A program made the translations under genes and the position numbers. Positions 44,831 to 53,463 of a DNA stretch of 64,000 nucleotides are shown here, one piece after another; positions within the stretch are counted from its first letter, which is position 1, and the number at the start of each line of letters is the position of its first letter. The notes beneath the pieces are model-generated. The model had not been told where the DNA came from. It worked only from the letters and a program-made list of their open reading frames with translations, and did no database searches. Source of the DNA: Armatimonadota bacterium (GTDB lineage: Bacteria > Armatimonadota > Fimbriimonadia > Fimbriimonadales > Fimbriimonadaceae); assembly GCA_027451905.1 (NCBI GenBank), contig DAIDHV010000003.1:62001-126000 (forward strand), read 5' to 3'.

Positions 44831-45862
44831 ATGCCAGTCACAATACGCGATGTTGCACAAGCCGCTGGAGTTTCTCCGATGGCGGTGTCCAAAGTCCTTC
44901 ACGGACGTGGACGCAATGTCCGTGTTAGCGATGAATCTGCCGAGCGAATCCGCAGCATTGCCGAAAAAATGAATTACCGGGCCAATGACCTTGCCCGAAG
45001 CCTTCGCACCCAGCGAACCAATACCATTGCCATTGTCTTTGAAGAATTTGAACGGCTAGGGGGCAACACTGGATATTTTATTGAGCTTTTTGATGGCGTG
45101 ATCTCCGCCGCCTTTGAGCGCGGATTCTCGGTAACCGTCTGCCCTAAAATGGTGAACTTTTCTCGGAATGGGGTGATCTGGGATGGGAGGTTTGATGGGC
45201 TCATCTGGTGCAAGCCAGAAGATTCACCGACAACCGTTGAAGCTCTTGCTAACTCTGTGATCCCCGTCGCCGTTTTGCACGCTGCTTTTCCCGAAGACTT
45301 GCCAGTGCCAGTTATGGTTTGTGACAACACCCAAGGCATGGACCTAGCCGTTGAGCACCTGACCGCCCTTGGCCACCGACGGTTTTCTTTTGCAGTCGAT
45401 CCCGCCAACGCCCATACCGATGAGGCCCGTGATCGCCTTTTTGGACTGAAAACTGCACTTCAACAGCGGGGAATTGAATTTGACCTCATGCGAATCCACA
45501 ATTGGGGACACAAGGGAGAGGGGTTTGAAGCGGATTGGGAAAGCGGAAAAATTGGAACTGCCCTTGTGGTTTACGGAGAAGGGCAAGCCGGAGAAATCCT
45601 CAACAGAGCCCGCCAATATGGGGTCACGATCCCCGACCAGCTCTCGGTTGTTGGGTTTGATTCCACTCGTTTTTGTGAAACAACAACCCCTCGCTTAACC
45701 GCGGTTAGGCAGCCAGTTGAAGACATGGCAAGGCTTGCCGCCAACCTCCTGATCGATCGTATTGAAGGCAAGACGGTTGACCATTCTCGGCACATTTTCC
45801 CCTGCACGCTTGACGTCAGAATGAGCACCTCCTCTTGCCCAGAAGCAAGTTTAAGGCCATGA
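44831..45862 (+). CDS. LacI family transcriptional regulator
   Basis: DNA-binding repressor of 343 residues. The helix-turn-helix and hinge are standard: VTIRDVAQAAGVSPMAVSKVLHG then AEKMNYRANDLARSLRT. The periplasmic-binding-protein-like effector domain follows (GLIWCKPED, VVGFDSTRFCETTTPRLTAVRQP). These regulators respond to sugars. Glycanase genes GH5 and GH2 lie 1.5-3 kb downstream, so a beta-glycan sugar is a reasonable ligand. A palindrome upstream may be its own operator. Confidence 0.93.
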   Translation: MPVTIRDVAQAAGVSPMAVSKVLHGRGRNVRVSDESAERIRSIAEKMNYRANDLARSLRTQRTNTIAIVFEEFERLGGNTGYFIELFDGVISAAFERGFSVTVCPKMVNFSRNGVIWDGRFDGLIWCKPEDSPTTVEALANSVIPVAVLHAAFPEDLPVPVMVCDNTQGMDLAVEHLTALGHRRFSFAVDPANAHTDEARDRLFGLKTALQQRGIEFDLMRIHNWGHKGEGFEADWESGKIGTALVVYGEGQAGEILNRARQYGVTIPDQLSVVGFDSTRFCETTTPRLTAVRQPVEDMARLAANLLIDRIEGKTVDHSRHIFPCTLDVRMSTSSCPEASLRP

Positions 45863-46012
45863 ACTTTCCTCATCAACCCCACTCTGCCTTCAATCCGCAG
45901 CCGACTTTTACGCCTATGGCCCCAAATCTCGTCCTTGTTCTGCCGCTTGGCAGCCCAGTTCTCATTGCTCGCGAGAAAGATTCCTTTGTCGCGCTCTCAA
46001 AGAAGAGAAATT

Positions 46013-46930
46013 ATGAATAAGAAATCAGCGTTTACGCTTATCGAACTTCTCGTTGTTATCGCGATCATCGCAATCCTTGCGGCGATCCTTTTCCCAGTTT
46101 TTGCCCAAGCCAAGTTGGCGGCTAAAAAGGCAGTGACCATCAGCAACATGAAAGAGTCCTCATTGGGCCTCATCATGTATTCCAGTGACTCCGATGACTA
46201 CTTTCCAATGGCAGAATATGGAGACGACTACTCAGCCGCGACTCCTCACATCACTTGGACAACAATGGTTTATCCCTATATCAAAAATGGTGATCAAGCC
46301 ATTGATCCCGTAGCCGGAAACCGAGTTTCGCTTGGAAAAGCTGGCGTCTTTATTGACGTCGTTGCTCCCACCGTTCCCGTCAACGATCCTACATTTGATG
46401 GCTACTCGATTGGCGTCAACCGGCTCATCTGCACTGATGACTACAATGGAGGAGAAAGCTGGTTCAACGGAGCTGGTCAAGTTTTGCCAGCCCTAAGCTC
46501 AACTCAAATTGACGCCCCTGCCGACCGAGTTCTTGCCGCAACCAAGGGTATGAACAGCACCGCCGATAAGTGGAGCTATCCTTGGATTGTAGACTGGCAA
46601 ACTCAGTACATTGGGTCCATTGCGACCACGCCAGGTGATGCAAGCACCGTTTACCGCGATGGCGACACCTCTTGGAATCCGACCTCAACCGTTTACAGCC
46701 CTTACATCAACACAGATTGTGAATCTGGCATCTCTGATGGCAAATGGGAATGCGCAGCCCATCCTCGGTATCGCTACGCTAACCACGCCGTGTTTGCTTA
46801 CACGGATGGACACGTGAACTCCCTTGGTTTAGGACAGCTTCGATGGTGGCATAACATCTATGTGCCTCGAGGCGACCTTTCTACCAATAGCTGGGTTTAC
46901 GGTTGGTACTATCCCAGCGAACCCTATTGA
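46013..46930 (+). CDS. Type II/IV prepilin-like protein with H-X9-DG ending
   Basis: Protein of 305 residues from the ATG at 46013 (AGAGAA upstream). Leader MNKKSA, then FTLIELLVVIAIIAILAA with Glu at +5, followed by FPVFAQAKLAAKK. The C-terminal part ends in HPRYRYANHAVFAYTDGHVN, the H-X9-DG motif. The start of this protein family is extremely typical of armatimonads and planctomycetes, where many copies exist per genome. It is probably a pseudopilin or secretion-linked exported protein. Downstream of LacI, upstream of a small lipoprotein and GH5. Confidence 0.92.
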   Translation: MNKKSAFTLIELLVVIAIIAILAAILFPVFAQAKLAAKKAVTISNMKESSLGLIMYSSDSDDYFPMAEYGDDYSAATPHITWTTMVYPYIKNGDQAIDPVAGNRVSLGKAGVFIDVVAPTVPVNDPTFDGYSIGVNRLICTDDYNGGESWFNGAGQVLPALSSTQIDAPADRVLAATKGMNSTADKWSYPWIVDWQTQYIGSIATTPGDASTVYRDGDTSWNPTSTVYSPYINTDCESGISDGKWECAAHPRYRYANHAVFAYTDGHVNSLGLGQLRWWHNIYVPRGDLSTNSWVYGWYYPSEPY

Positions 46931-46961
46931 TTCCTAGAATCAGCTTCTGAGCAAAAACCTG

Positions 46962-46998
46962 CTTCTCACCCCATGCCCTTTCCGGCAGGGGTGAGAAG
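46962..46998. terminator. Hairpin after the prepilin gene
   Basis: CTTCTCACCCC pairs with GGGGTGAGAAG (11 bp), with TGCC/GGCA inside. It lies between the prepilin and the small lipoprotein gene. No T run follows, so it may instead reduce read-through or protect the mRNA end. Confidence 0.5.
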
Positions 46999-47013
46999 AC
47001 TCCCACAATTTCA

Positions 47014-47307
47014 ATGAAATCAACAACCCGATCTCTAATCCTTGCGTCACTGGCAGTCGTTGCCGCCATTGCACTCCTCTTCTTTACGATGACCAGCTGC
47101 TCCGGTCAAGACAATAGACACCCGACCGCCGCTCAAGGCAAAGCTGCTGATGTCAAGCGTCAAAAATATATTGACAATTTGAAGCTGCCCGAAAACGTTA
47201 AAGAGCAAATGAAAGCTCATTTGGGTGGCCCTCCAGCCCCTGCCCAAGGTCAAGCCGAGCAAGGTGGTCCGGTAGGACCTGCGACCGGCAAGGGCGCCAA
47301 GAGATAA
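47014..47307 (+). CDS. Small lipoprotein-like protein
   Basis: Protein of 97 residues. The N-terminus has basic residues, a hydrophobic helix (LILASLAVVAAIALLFF) and MTSC, which resembles a lipobox, then a polar, Gly- and Pro-rich tail (GGPPAPAQGQAEQGG). Likely attached to the membrane and facing outwards. No conserved function is visible. Lies 44 bases before the GH5 gene. Confidence 0.7.
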   Translation: MKSTTRSLILASLAVVAAIALLFFTMTSCSGQDNRHPTAAQGKAADVKRQKYIDNLKLPENVKEQMKAHLGGPPAPAQGQAEQGGPVGPATGKGAKR

Positions 47308-47350
47308 ACCTAGCCTTTTTTATGGTGTGAACAACGAGTAGGATGAATCG

Positions 47351-48565
47351 ATGATCGTGACAATTGCATTAGGGTTGGCGGCATGCCAACCCTGCTTTTC
47401 TAACGCTGCAAACAGGGCGGCTCGGCTCGACCGTGTATCGGTTAAGGGACAGCAGTTTATGGCAGGTGGCAAGCCGATTTTGCTGCAAGGGGTCAACCTT
47501 GGGGGATGGTTTGTTACCGAGCTTTGGATGACACCTTGGGTTCAGCAAGATGCCCATAACCCAAGCCACAAAATCATTGACGATTTCACCCTATACCAAC
47601 TGCTTCAGCAAAGATTTGGATACAAAAGGTCACAAGAATTGCGCAATCAGTGGCGCAAGAATTGGATCTCGGCTCAAGATTTTCAAGCCATTCATCAGGC
47701 TGGCTTTAATTTCATCCGACTTCCCTTCCGAGACGAGCTTTTACACGAACCAGGAGGAATGAATTGGCTAAAGAAGGCGGTGGATTTCGCAGCGAAAAAT
47801 AGAATTTACATTTGCCTAGACATGCATGGAATCCCAGGCGGGCAAAGTAACGATCAGCCAACCGGACATGCCAACCAAAATAAGTTCTGGACCGATTCAG
47901 CCTCCCAACAAAAATACCTTGCCGATTGGAAACTTCTTGCAAAGACCTTTGCCCATAACCGCACGGTTGCAATGTTTGATCTGATGAACGAGCCAATGGG
48001 TGCCCCCAAAACCGAGGAAATCTTTGAGTGGCAGATGAAGGCACTTAGAACCATTAGAGCACTTGATAAAAAGACAATCATTGCCTTAGAAAATGGATAC
48101 CGTGGCTGGAAATTAGCGCCCGGGCCAGACACTTCAGGGCGCACTCAGGTTTGCTTTGAACCCCACAATTACGATTTTAATGCCAAGAGTCAAGAAGACC
48201 ATTTGTCGGGGTTACCGGGCCAGACTTCTTATTGGGCTAAGCTTCGATCAAAAATGGATGCTCCCGTTTATGTTGGAGAATGGAATGTTGAACCGTTTGG
48301 CGGACCCGACGTCATCCGTCCGTACGTCAATGCACTGCGAGCTAAGGGTATTTCTTGGACTTTTTGGTGCTGGAAAGTTGACCCCCTTAATGGGCAAATG
48401 GGGGATTGGGGAATCTATCGACCAAATCCGGGCCGCTCAAGAATTGATCCCTTTCAGGATTCCTTCTCTACAATCATGGCAAAACTGAAGAGAGTAAAAA
48501 GTTCTTACTTTTCGACTTCACCGCAATTAATCTCCAGTTTTGGAACCCGCAAATCCGGCCAGTAA
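47351..48565 (+). CDS. GH5 glycoside hydrolase (cellulase/exo-glucanase-like)
   Basis: Exported enzyme of 404 residues with an N-terminal signal-like stretch (MIVTIALGLAACQPC). The barrel shows LLQGVNLGGWFVTELWMTP, FNFIRLPFRDELL, YICLDMHGIPGG, the acid/base Glu in FDLMNEPMG and the nucleophile Glu in VYVGEWNVEPFG. The opening motif is close to exo-1,3-beta-glucanases of GH5. It probably acts on beta-glucan together with the GH16 at 39745. The next gene, a GH2, starts 33 bases after. Confidence 0.93.
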   Translation: MIVTIALGLAACQPCFSNAANRAARLDRVSVKGQQFMAGGKPILLQGVNLGGWFVTELWMTPWVQQDAHNPSHKIIDDFTLYQLLQQRFGYKRSQELRNQWRKNWISAQDFQAIHQAGFNFIRLPFRDELLHEPGGMNWLKKAVDFAAKNRIYICLDMHGIPGGQSNDQPTGHANQNKFWTDSASQQKYLADWKLLAKTFAHNRTVAMFDLMNEPMGAPKTEEIFEWQMKALRTIRALDKKTIIALENGYRGWKLAPGPDTSGRTQVCFEPHNYDFNAKSQEDHLSGLPGQTSYWAKLRSKMDAPVYVGEWNVEPFGGPDVIRPYVNALRAKGISWTFWCWKVDPLNGQMGDWGIYRPNPGRSRIDPFQDSFSTIMAKLKRVKSSYFSTSPQLISSFGTRKSGQ

Positions 48566-48597
48566 AGTTCATCGGCTGAATCTGGTACCAAGTACAG

Positions 48598-50391
48598 ATG
48601 ATGTTTGAAATGATCGGCGCCCTTTGCGTGCTTGGCGCGCTCTCGGTGCTCCCCTCTGGGCAGCCATCAAGCCATGACCTGCCGCCCCACGCAGACCTCG
48701 AAACGAAATGGGCGAAAGACGTCAATAAAGACCATCCCCTCAACCACTATCCCCGCATGCAGATGCAAAGGCAACAGTGGCTAAATTTGAACGGAATTTG
48801 GCAATGGAAACCCGGCCACCAGCAAGATTCTGCTCCAGAGGCAGGCGGGTACCAAGGCAAAATCCTAGTGCCATATCCGATCGAAAGCAAACTCTCTGGG
48901 GTCGAAAAACACTTCTCCACCATTTGGTACAGGCGGACATTTGAACTGCCAGCGGACTACCATGGGCGCCAAGTACTTCTTCACTTTGGAGCCGTCAATT
49001 GGAAGTCAGAAGTCTGGGTGAATGGCCACCCGGTAGGAGAACATCAAGGCGGGTATTCTTCTTTTAGCTTCAACATTACTCGGGCTATTGACTGGAATCA
49101 ATCTCACCAAACCATCGAAGTCAAGGTCTTCAATCCGGTTGATGCTGGCACCCAGCCGCGGGGAAAGCAGGTCCTTAAGCCAGAAGGAATTTTTTACACC
49201 CCATGCACCGGCATCTGGCAAACGGTTTGGTTAGAGCCGGTCGAACCCAATCATATTGAAGACCTTCATCTTGTTCCTCTGCTTTCTAACAATTGCCTCC
49301 AAATTCAGGCCTATGGAAACCTAGAGGGCTGCATGCTAGAAGCCACAGCAAGAGCAGGCGGTGTCGAAGTTGGGAGTCAAAAGTGGATGGGGTCTCAAAC
49401 CACGGAACTGAGTCTGAACCAATTGCATCTTTGGACGCCAAACGATCCATTCCTTTACCAGCTTGAGCTGCGGGTACTCAAAAATGGCAAGCCGGTAGAC
49501 CACGTCTCGAGCTACTTTGCAATGAGATCCCTTGAGGTTAAGCCCGACAGCCACGGAGTTGCCAGAATTTTATTGAACGGAAAACCCGAGTTTGAACTCG
49601 GAGTCCTTGATCAAGGGTACTGGCCTGACGGCATTTACACGGCTCCAACCGATGAGGCCCTGAAATCAGACATTGAAGAAGTGAAATCTTTAGGCATGAA
49701 CCTGATCAGAAAACACGCCAAGGTTGAACCAGATCGGTGGTATTACTGGGCCGACAAGTTAGGAATGCTGGTTTGGCAGGATATGCCTCAAACCTATAAT
49801 AAAACCTTTCCTGCCGCCGTAAAGCAAGAGTTTAAGGTCGAACTTAACCAAATGGTTAAAAGCCTTTGGAATCACCCTTCAATCATTGTTTGGACCCTCT
49901 TTAATGAAGGCTGGGGTCAATTTGATACAAGAAAGCTCAGCATTTATCTTGCCGAGCTTGATCCTTACCGGTTGATTAACAGCGCAAGCGGATGGGTTGA
50001 CAAAGATTGTGGAGACTTTATTGATGCTCACCACTATCCCGAACCGGTGAGCCCTGAGTTTTCTGGATCGCGAGCCAGAGTTTTAGGCGAGTATGGTGGG
50101 GTTGGATTTGCAGAAAAGGGTCATTTGTGGACGGAGGGCTGGGGCTATAAGATGAACAGCTCTCAAGAAGAGCTAACCAATACCTATCTGGATTATCTGA
50201 AGGACATTAATAAGTTGCAAGAAAAAGAAGGGCTGGTGGCAGCCGTTTACACCCAAATTACGGATGTTGAACAAGAAATCAATGGGCTTTTCACCTATGA
50301 TCGGGCGGTTTTCAAAATGAACAAAGAAGCGGTACGATCGGCAAATATTGAAACAATTGAGTATTTGCAAAGAACTCAAAGCGGCACCTGA
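48598..50391 (+). CDS. GH2 glycoside hydrolase (beta-galactosidase/glucuronidase-like)
   Basis: Protein of 597 residues with a signal-like start (IGALCVLGALSVLPSG). Sugar-binding domain: IWYRRTFELPADYHGRQVLLHFGAVNWKSEVWVNG (as separate strands), then an Ig-like part and the barrel. The acid/base Glu is in LFNEGWGQFD and the nucleophile Glu in LGEYGGVGF. Shorter than classical LacZ, matching the small GH2 enzymes of polysaccharide loci. Its exact sugar specificity cannot be read. Likely co-transcribed with GH5. Confidence 0.93.
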   Translation: MMFEMIGALCVLGALSVLPSGQPSSHDLPPHADLETKWAKDVNKDHPLNHYPRMQMQRQQWLNLNGIWQWKPGHQQDSAPEAGGYQGKILVPYPIESKLSGVEKHFSTIWYRRTFELPADYHGRQVLLHFGAVNWKSEVWVNGHPVGEHQGGYSSFSFNITRAIDWNQSHQTIEVKVFNPVDAGTQPRGKQVLKPEGIFYTPCTGIWQTVWLEPVEPNHIEDLHLVPLLSNNCLQIQAYGNLEGCMLEATARAGGVEVGSQKWMGSQTTELSLNQLHLWTPNDPFLYQLELRVLKNGKPVDHVSSYFAMRSLEVKPDSHGVARILLNGKPEFELGVLDQGYWPDGIYTAPTDEALKSDIEEVKSLGMNLIRKHAKVEPDRWYYWADKLGMLVWQDMPQTYNKTFPAAVKQEFKVELNQMVKSLWNHPSIIVWTLFNEGWGQFDTRKLSIYLAELDPYRLINSASGWVDKDCGDFIDAHHYPEPVSPEFSGSRARVLGEYGGVGFAEKGHLWTEGWGYKMNSSQEELTNTYLDYLKDINKLQEKEGLVAAVYTQITDVEQEINGLFTYDRAVFKMNKEAVRSANIETIEYLQRTQSGT

Positions 50392-50426
50392 AAAAAGTCT
50401 TCACCTCTCTGCTTCATAATAAAAGT

Positions 50427-51356
50427 ATGAAAGTTGGAATTATTGGCGGCGGCGGACGGGTTGGATCGGATGCGGCCTATGCGCTTCAGTTTGGCGGCAT
50501 CGTGAAAGAGATTGCCTTAGTTGATATGAATGGAGACATGGCAGCCGGTGAGGCGCTTGATCTTCGCCATGGGGCCTCATTAACCGCCAACCAAATCTTT
50601 ACCAGCAGCAACACCTACGATGTTATTGAGGGCGCCGATTGCGTGGTGATTACCGCTGGATTAAGAAGGAAGCCCGATGAAAGCCGGTTGGAATTGATCA
50701 ACCGAAACGTTGACTTATTTAAGGGCATCCTCGACAGTGTCCAAAAGGCAAAGCTTGCCCCAGGGGCAACCATTGTTGTGGTGAGCAACCCAGTTGACAT
50801 TTTGACCCACCTGGCGGCCTCGATGAATATGGTGGACCCTGGCCATGTGCTGGGTTTGGGGACTGTTTTGGATTCCACTCGATTTCGGTCTTTGTTGGCC
50901 TCTAAGTTTCAGGTGAATGCCTTGGATGTTCATGCCCTTATGCTGGGAGAACACGGAGACACGATGGTCCCAATATTAAGTTCGGCAACAGTAGGAGGCG
51001 TTCCCTTGCGAAGCATCCCCTCGTTCAAAGAAGAGGAACTAGTTGATGTGATCGACCAAACCCGAAAATCTGGAGCCGAAGTGATTCGGCTAAAGGGTGG
51101 CGCGGGGCGCGCAGTTGGAGTTTCTATCAAGGCAGTAGTCGAAGCAATTGCTCTTAATTCAGAAGCGGTTTTGCCTGTTTCCTCCCCTCAAACTGGCCGC
51201 CTAGGGATATCGAATATCTCCTTGAGCCTTCCCACCAAGGTTGGCAGAAAGGGAGTTTTGGAAGTGCTAGAGCCGGTTGTGGATATGGGCGAGAGAGACC
51301 TCCTTCATCAAAGTTCGGAATCGCTAAAAGGCGTATTTGCGAAAGTCATTGCATAA
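50427..51356 (+). CDS. mdh: Malate dehydrogenase (LDH-like type)
   Basis: Cytosolic NAD-dependent 2-hydroxyacid dehydrogenase of 309 residues. The Rossmann start is KVGIIGGGGRVGSDAAYAL; the catalytic His is in MLGEHGDTMVP. The substrate loop reads AGLRRKPDESR, with Arg where lactate dehydrogenases have Gln, so oxaloacetate/malate is favoured; lactate dehydrogenase is unlikely. VVSNPVDILTHL and GLGTVLDSTRFR are as expected. Lies 35 bases after GH2 but is probably independent. Together with sucC at 60097 it serves the TCA cycle. Confidence 0.9.
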   Translation: MKVGIIGGGGRVGSDAAYALQFGGIVKEIALVDMNGDMAAGEALDLRHGASLTANQIFTSSNTYDVIEGADCVVITAGLRRKPDESRLELINRNVDLFKGILDSVQKAKLAPGATIVVVSNPVDILTHLAASMNMVDPGHVLGLGTVLDSTRFRSLLASKFQVNALDVHALMLGEHGDTMVPILSSATVGGVPLRSIPSFKEEELVDVIDQTRKSGAEVIRLKGGAGRAVGVSIKAVVEAIALNSEAVLPVSSPQTGRLGISNISLSLPTKVGRKGVLEVLEPVVDMGERDLLHQSSESLKGVFAKVIA

Positions 51357-51530
51357 CTAGCCGTTTGAAGATACTTAAATAGGTGATTTGCAGGGTTCCT
51401 ATTAATGCAGACTGAACCCTGCTTTCCATCTGAGCGGCTTTACCCCTTCATTGGTTTGCCAGAAGCCCCAAGAAGCAGAATGCAATCGAAATCTCCTGAC
51501 CAATGAGGGTGCGGCGGGTATCTTCAAGCT

Positions 51531-52652
51531 ATGATTGATCCACGCGTTACTGCGCTGGGCAAAGTTTTGGTTGGCCATTCAACCCAACTTTCCCGCCAAG
51601 ACAAAGTCCTTATTCACGCCTTTGATATTCCCGCCGAAGTGGTTGCGGAAATAGTCCGCCTAGCTCAAGAAACCGGTGCCCAAGTGGCAACCCGGCTTGA
51701 ATCAAGCAAAGTCAACCGACAGAAAATGCTGGGGATGAGCTCCGAAAATGCAAAGCTGATTGCCCAAATAGAAAAGGCAGAAATGGAGCAGATGTCCGCC
51801 TATATTGCCCTAAGAGGCGGCGACAATTTTGCAGAAAATAGCGATGTCCCCGCCGAAACCATGTCCATGTGGTCTCGCGAATACCTTCAACCAGTTGTGT
51901 TTGGAGTACGGGTGCCCAAAACAAAGTGGGTTGTACTGAGGTGGCCAAGTCCGGGCATGGCTCAGCAAGCTGGCAAGTCAACCGCAGGGTTCGAGGATTT
52001 TTACTTTTCGGTCTGCACCGTGAACTATAATCAAATGGCAAAAGCAGCCGAGCCGCTAAAAGAACTTATGGACAAAACCGACCAAGTTCACATCCTTGGT
52101 CCTGGAACCGACCTGACTTTTTCCATCAAAGGGGTGGGAGCCGTTGCCTGCAGTGGGGCAAGGAACATTCCAGACGGGGAGTGCTTTTCGGCACCGGTAA
52201 AAGAGAGCATGAATGGAGTTGTTCAGTACAACACAAACACCTTGTATATGGGTGCCGATTTTGCCAACATCAAATTTGAAGTCAAAAGCGGCAAAATCAT
52301 CAACGCAGAAGCAGGTGCCCAAACTCAAAAACTCAATGATATTTTGGATACCGATGAAGGAGCAAGATACTTTGGCGAATGGTCTTTGGGTTACAACCCC
52401 CATGTGCTGCACCCCATGAAAGACACTCTATTTGATGAGAAGATTGCGGGCAGCTTTCACTTAACTCCCGGAAACTCCTACGATCCGCCAGGAGGCAATG
52501 GAAATGTTTCTGCCATTCATTGGGACATTGTGTGCATCCAGCGACCCGAATATGGCGGTGGTGAAGTCTATTTCGACGGTCAATTGATCCGCAAGGATGG
52601 GCTATTTGTGTTGCCCGAACTTGCGGGATTGAACCCAGATAGGCTGTCTTGA
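51531..52652 (+). CDS. M29 family aminopeptidase
   Basis: Cytosolic metallo-aminopeptidase of 373 residues, similar to AmpS/AmpT of thermophiles. Metal and catalytic landmarks: GTDLTFSIKG, NIPDGECFSAPVKES, EGARYFGEWSLGYNP and HLTPGNSYDPPGG with SAIHWDIVCIQ. Members use two metal ions to release N-terminal residues. Followed by a small membrane-anchored protein gene that starts almost at its stop codon, suggesting a short operon. Confidence 0.92.
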   Translation: MIDPRVTALGKVLVGHSTQLSRQDKVLIHAFDIPAEVVAEIVRLAQETGAQVATRLESSKVNRQKMLGMSSENAKLIAQIEKAEMEQMSAYIALRGGDNFAENSDVPAETMSMWSREYLQPVVFGVRVPKTKWVVLRWPSPGMAQQAGKSTAGFEDFYFSVCTVNYNQMAKAAEPLKELMDKTDQVHILGPGTDLTFSIKGVGAVACSGARNIPDGECFSAPVKESMNGVVQYNTNTLYMGADFANIKFEVKSGKIINAEAGAQTQKLNDILDTDEGARYFGEWSLGYNPHVLHPMKDTLFDEKIAGSFHLTPGNSYDPPGGNGNVSAIHWDIVCIQRPEYGGGEVYFDGQLIRKDGLFVLPELAGLNPDRLS

Positions 52653-52657
52653 GTTCG

Positions 52658-53092
52658 ATGCCGAAGCGCAAAAACTCCGGTTCTCGTCGGCTTTTTTGGT
52701 TGGGTGGGCTTTGTGGCTTGCTCGCAGGAGGCTTTTTTGTATACATGATGAAAAGGCCGCCAGCCAAGCCTATGCTTTCCTTTTTGGTGGGAGTCAAGCC
52801 AATTCAATCAGGAATTCAAGCAAGTGATGATAATCAGGTCACGACCTGGGAAATCCCAGGACGGCTCAGCCAAATAGAACAAGAAGCAGCCGGCGAGCTT
52901 TTGCCTCAAGATGGATGGCAGCCCCCTGTTTTGCGGCAAACGAGTCCCAGAATTTGGCAGATTGTGCGGGTGAAGCTTCCAAATGGTGACTTTCAGTTTT
53001 CAAGGTGGGTTTTTCTGAGGTCAGGGCCAAATAAGGTTCGCGTTGAAAGGTCGCTCGGACCAATCGGTGTCCATATACCTTCTGGTCGCTAA
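52658..53092 (+). CDS. Single-pass membrane protein of unknown function
   Basis: Protein of 144 residues from the ATG at 52658; a TTG at 52649 overlaps the stop of the aminopeptidase gene. A basic start (KRKNSGSRR) is followed by one transmembrane helix (LFWLGGLCGLLAGGFFVYMM), then about 110 soluble residues (GVKPIQSGIQASDDNQ, WEIPGRLSQIEQEA, VRVKLPNGDFQFSRWVF), probably outside. No family recognised. Operon with the aminopeptidase is likely. Confidence 0.75.
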   Translation: MPKRKNSGSRRLFWLGGLCGLLAGGFFVYMMKRPPAKPMLSFLVGVKPIQSGIQASDDNQVTTWEIPGRLSQIEQEAAGELLPQDGWQPPVLRQTSPRIWQIVRVKLPNGDFQFSRWVFLRSGPNKVRVERSLGPIGVHIPSGR

Positions 53093-53181
53093 GGACAACC
53101 TCTGACCATTGTGTCAATGAATCGTGGTTGCTTCAAGATTGATAGAATCTTTCTGAAGGCCTCCACTGGCTAGTGCTCTAT

Positions 53182-53460
53182 ATGATCAATGGTCAATGTC
53201 CTGCAATGACCTCTCGAAAAGGCTGGCTAATCCTTTGCGACTTTGCATGTTGATTTTCCAAGCTAAGAACGCCAAGACGTTTAGGCAGTGCCAAAGAGCA
53301 AAATCCATGTAGCTCAATCCTTTGCGACTGTGCGCCTTTGCGTGATGATATTCCAGGCGTATAACGCCTAGACGCTAAGAGAACACCCAAGAGCAAAATC
53401 CATCGAAAACATTCTTTGCGATCCATTGCGGCTTTGCGTGATGATTTTTTCACGCAAGGA
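53182..53460 (+). repeat. Interspersed repeat family 2, degenerate cluster of three copies
   Basis: Begins ATGATCAATGGTCAATGTCC, like 57274 and 57441. The core TTGCGACTTTGCG...TGATGAT..., CACGC...CTAAG appears three times, near 53232, 53318 and 53412. Copies are diverged and partly truncated. Nothing else is visible in 53093-53463. Confidence 0.75.
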
Positions 53461-53463
53461 TTA

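Noticed and set aside
50427-51356. Lactate dehydrogenase reading of the 2-hydroxyacid dehydrogenase
   Set aside because: The substrate loop has Arg where lactate dehydrogenases have Gln, which fits malate.
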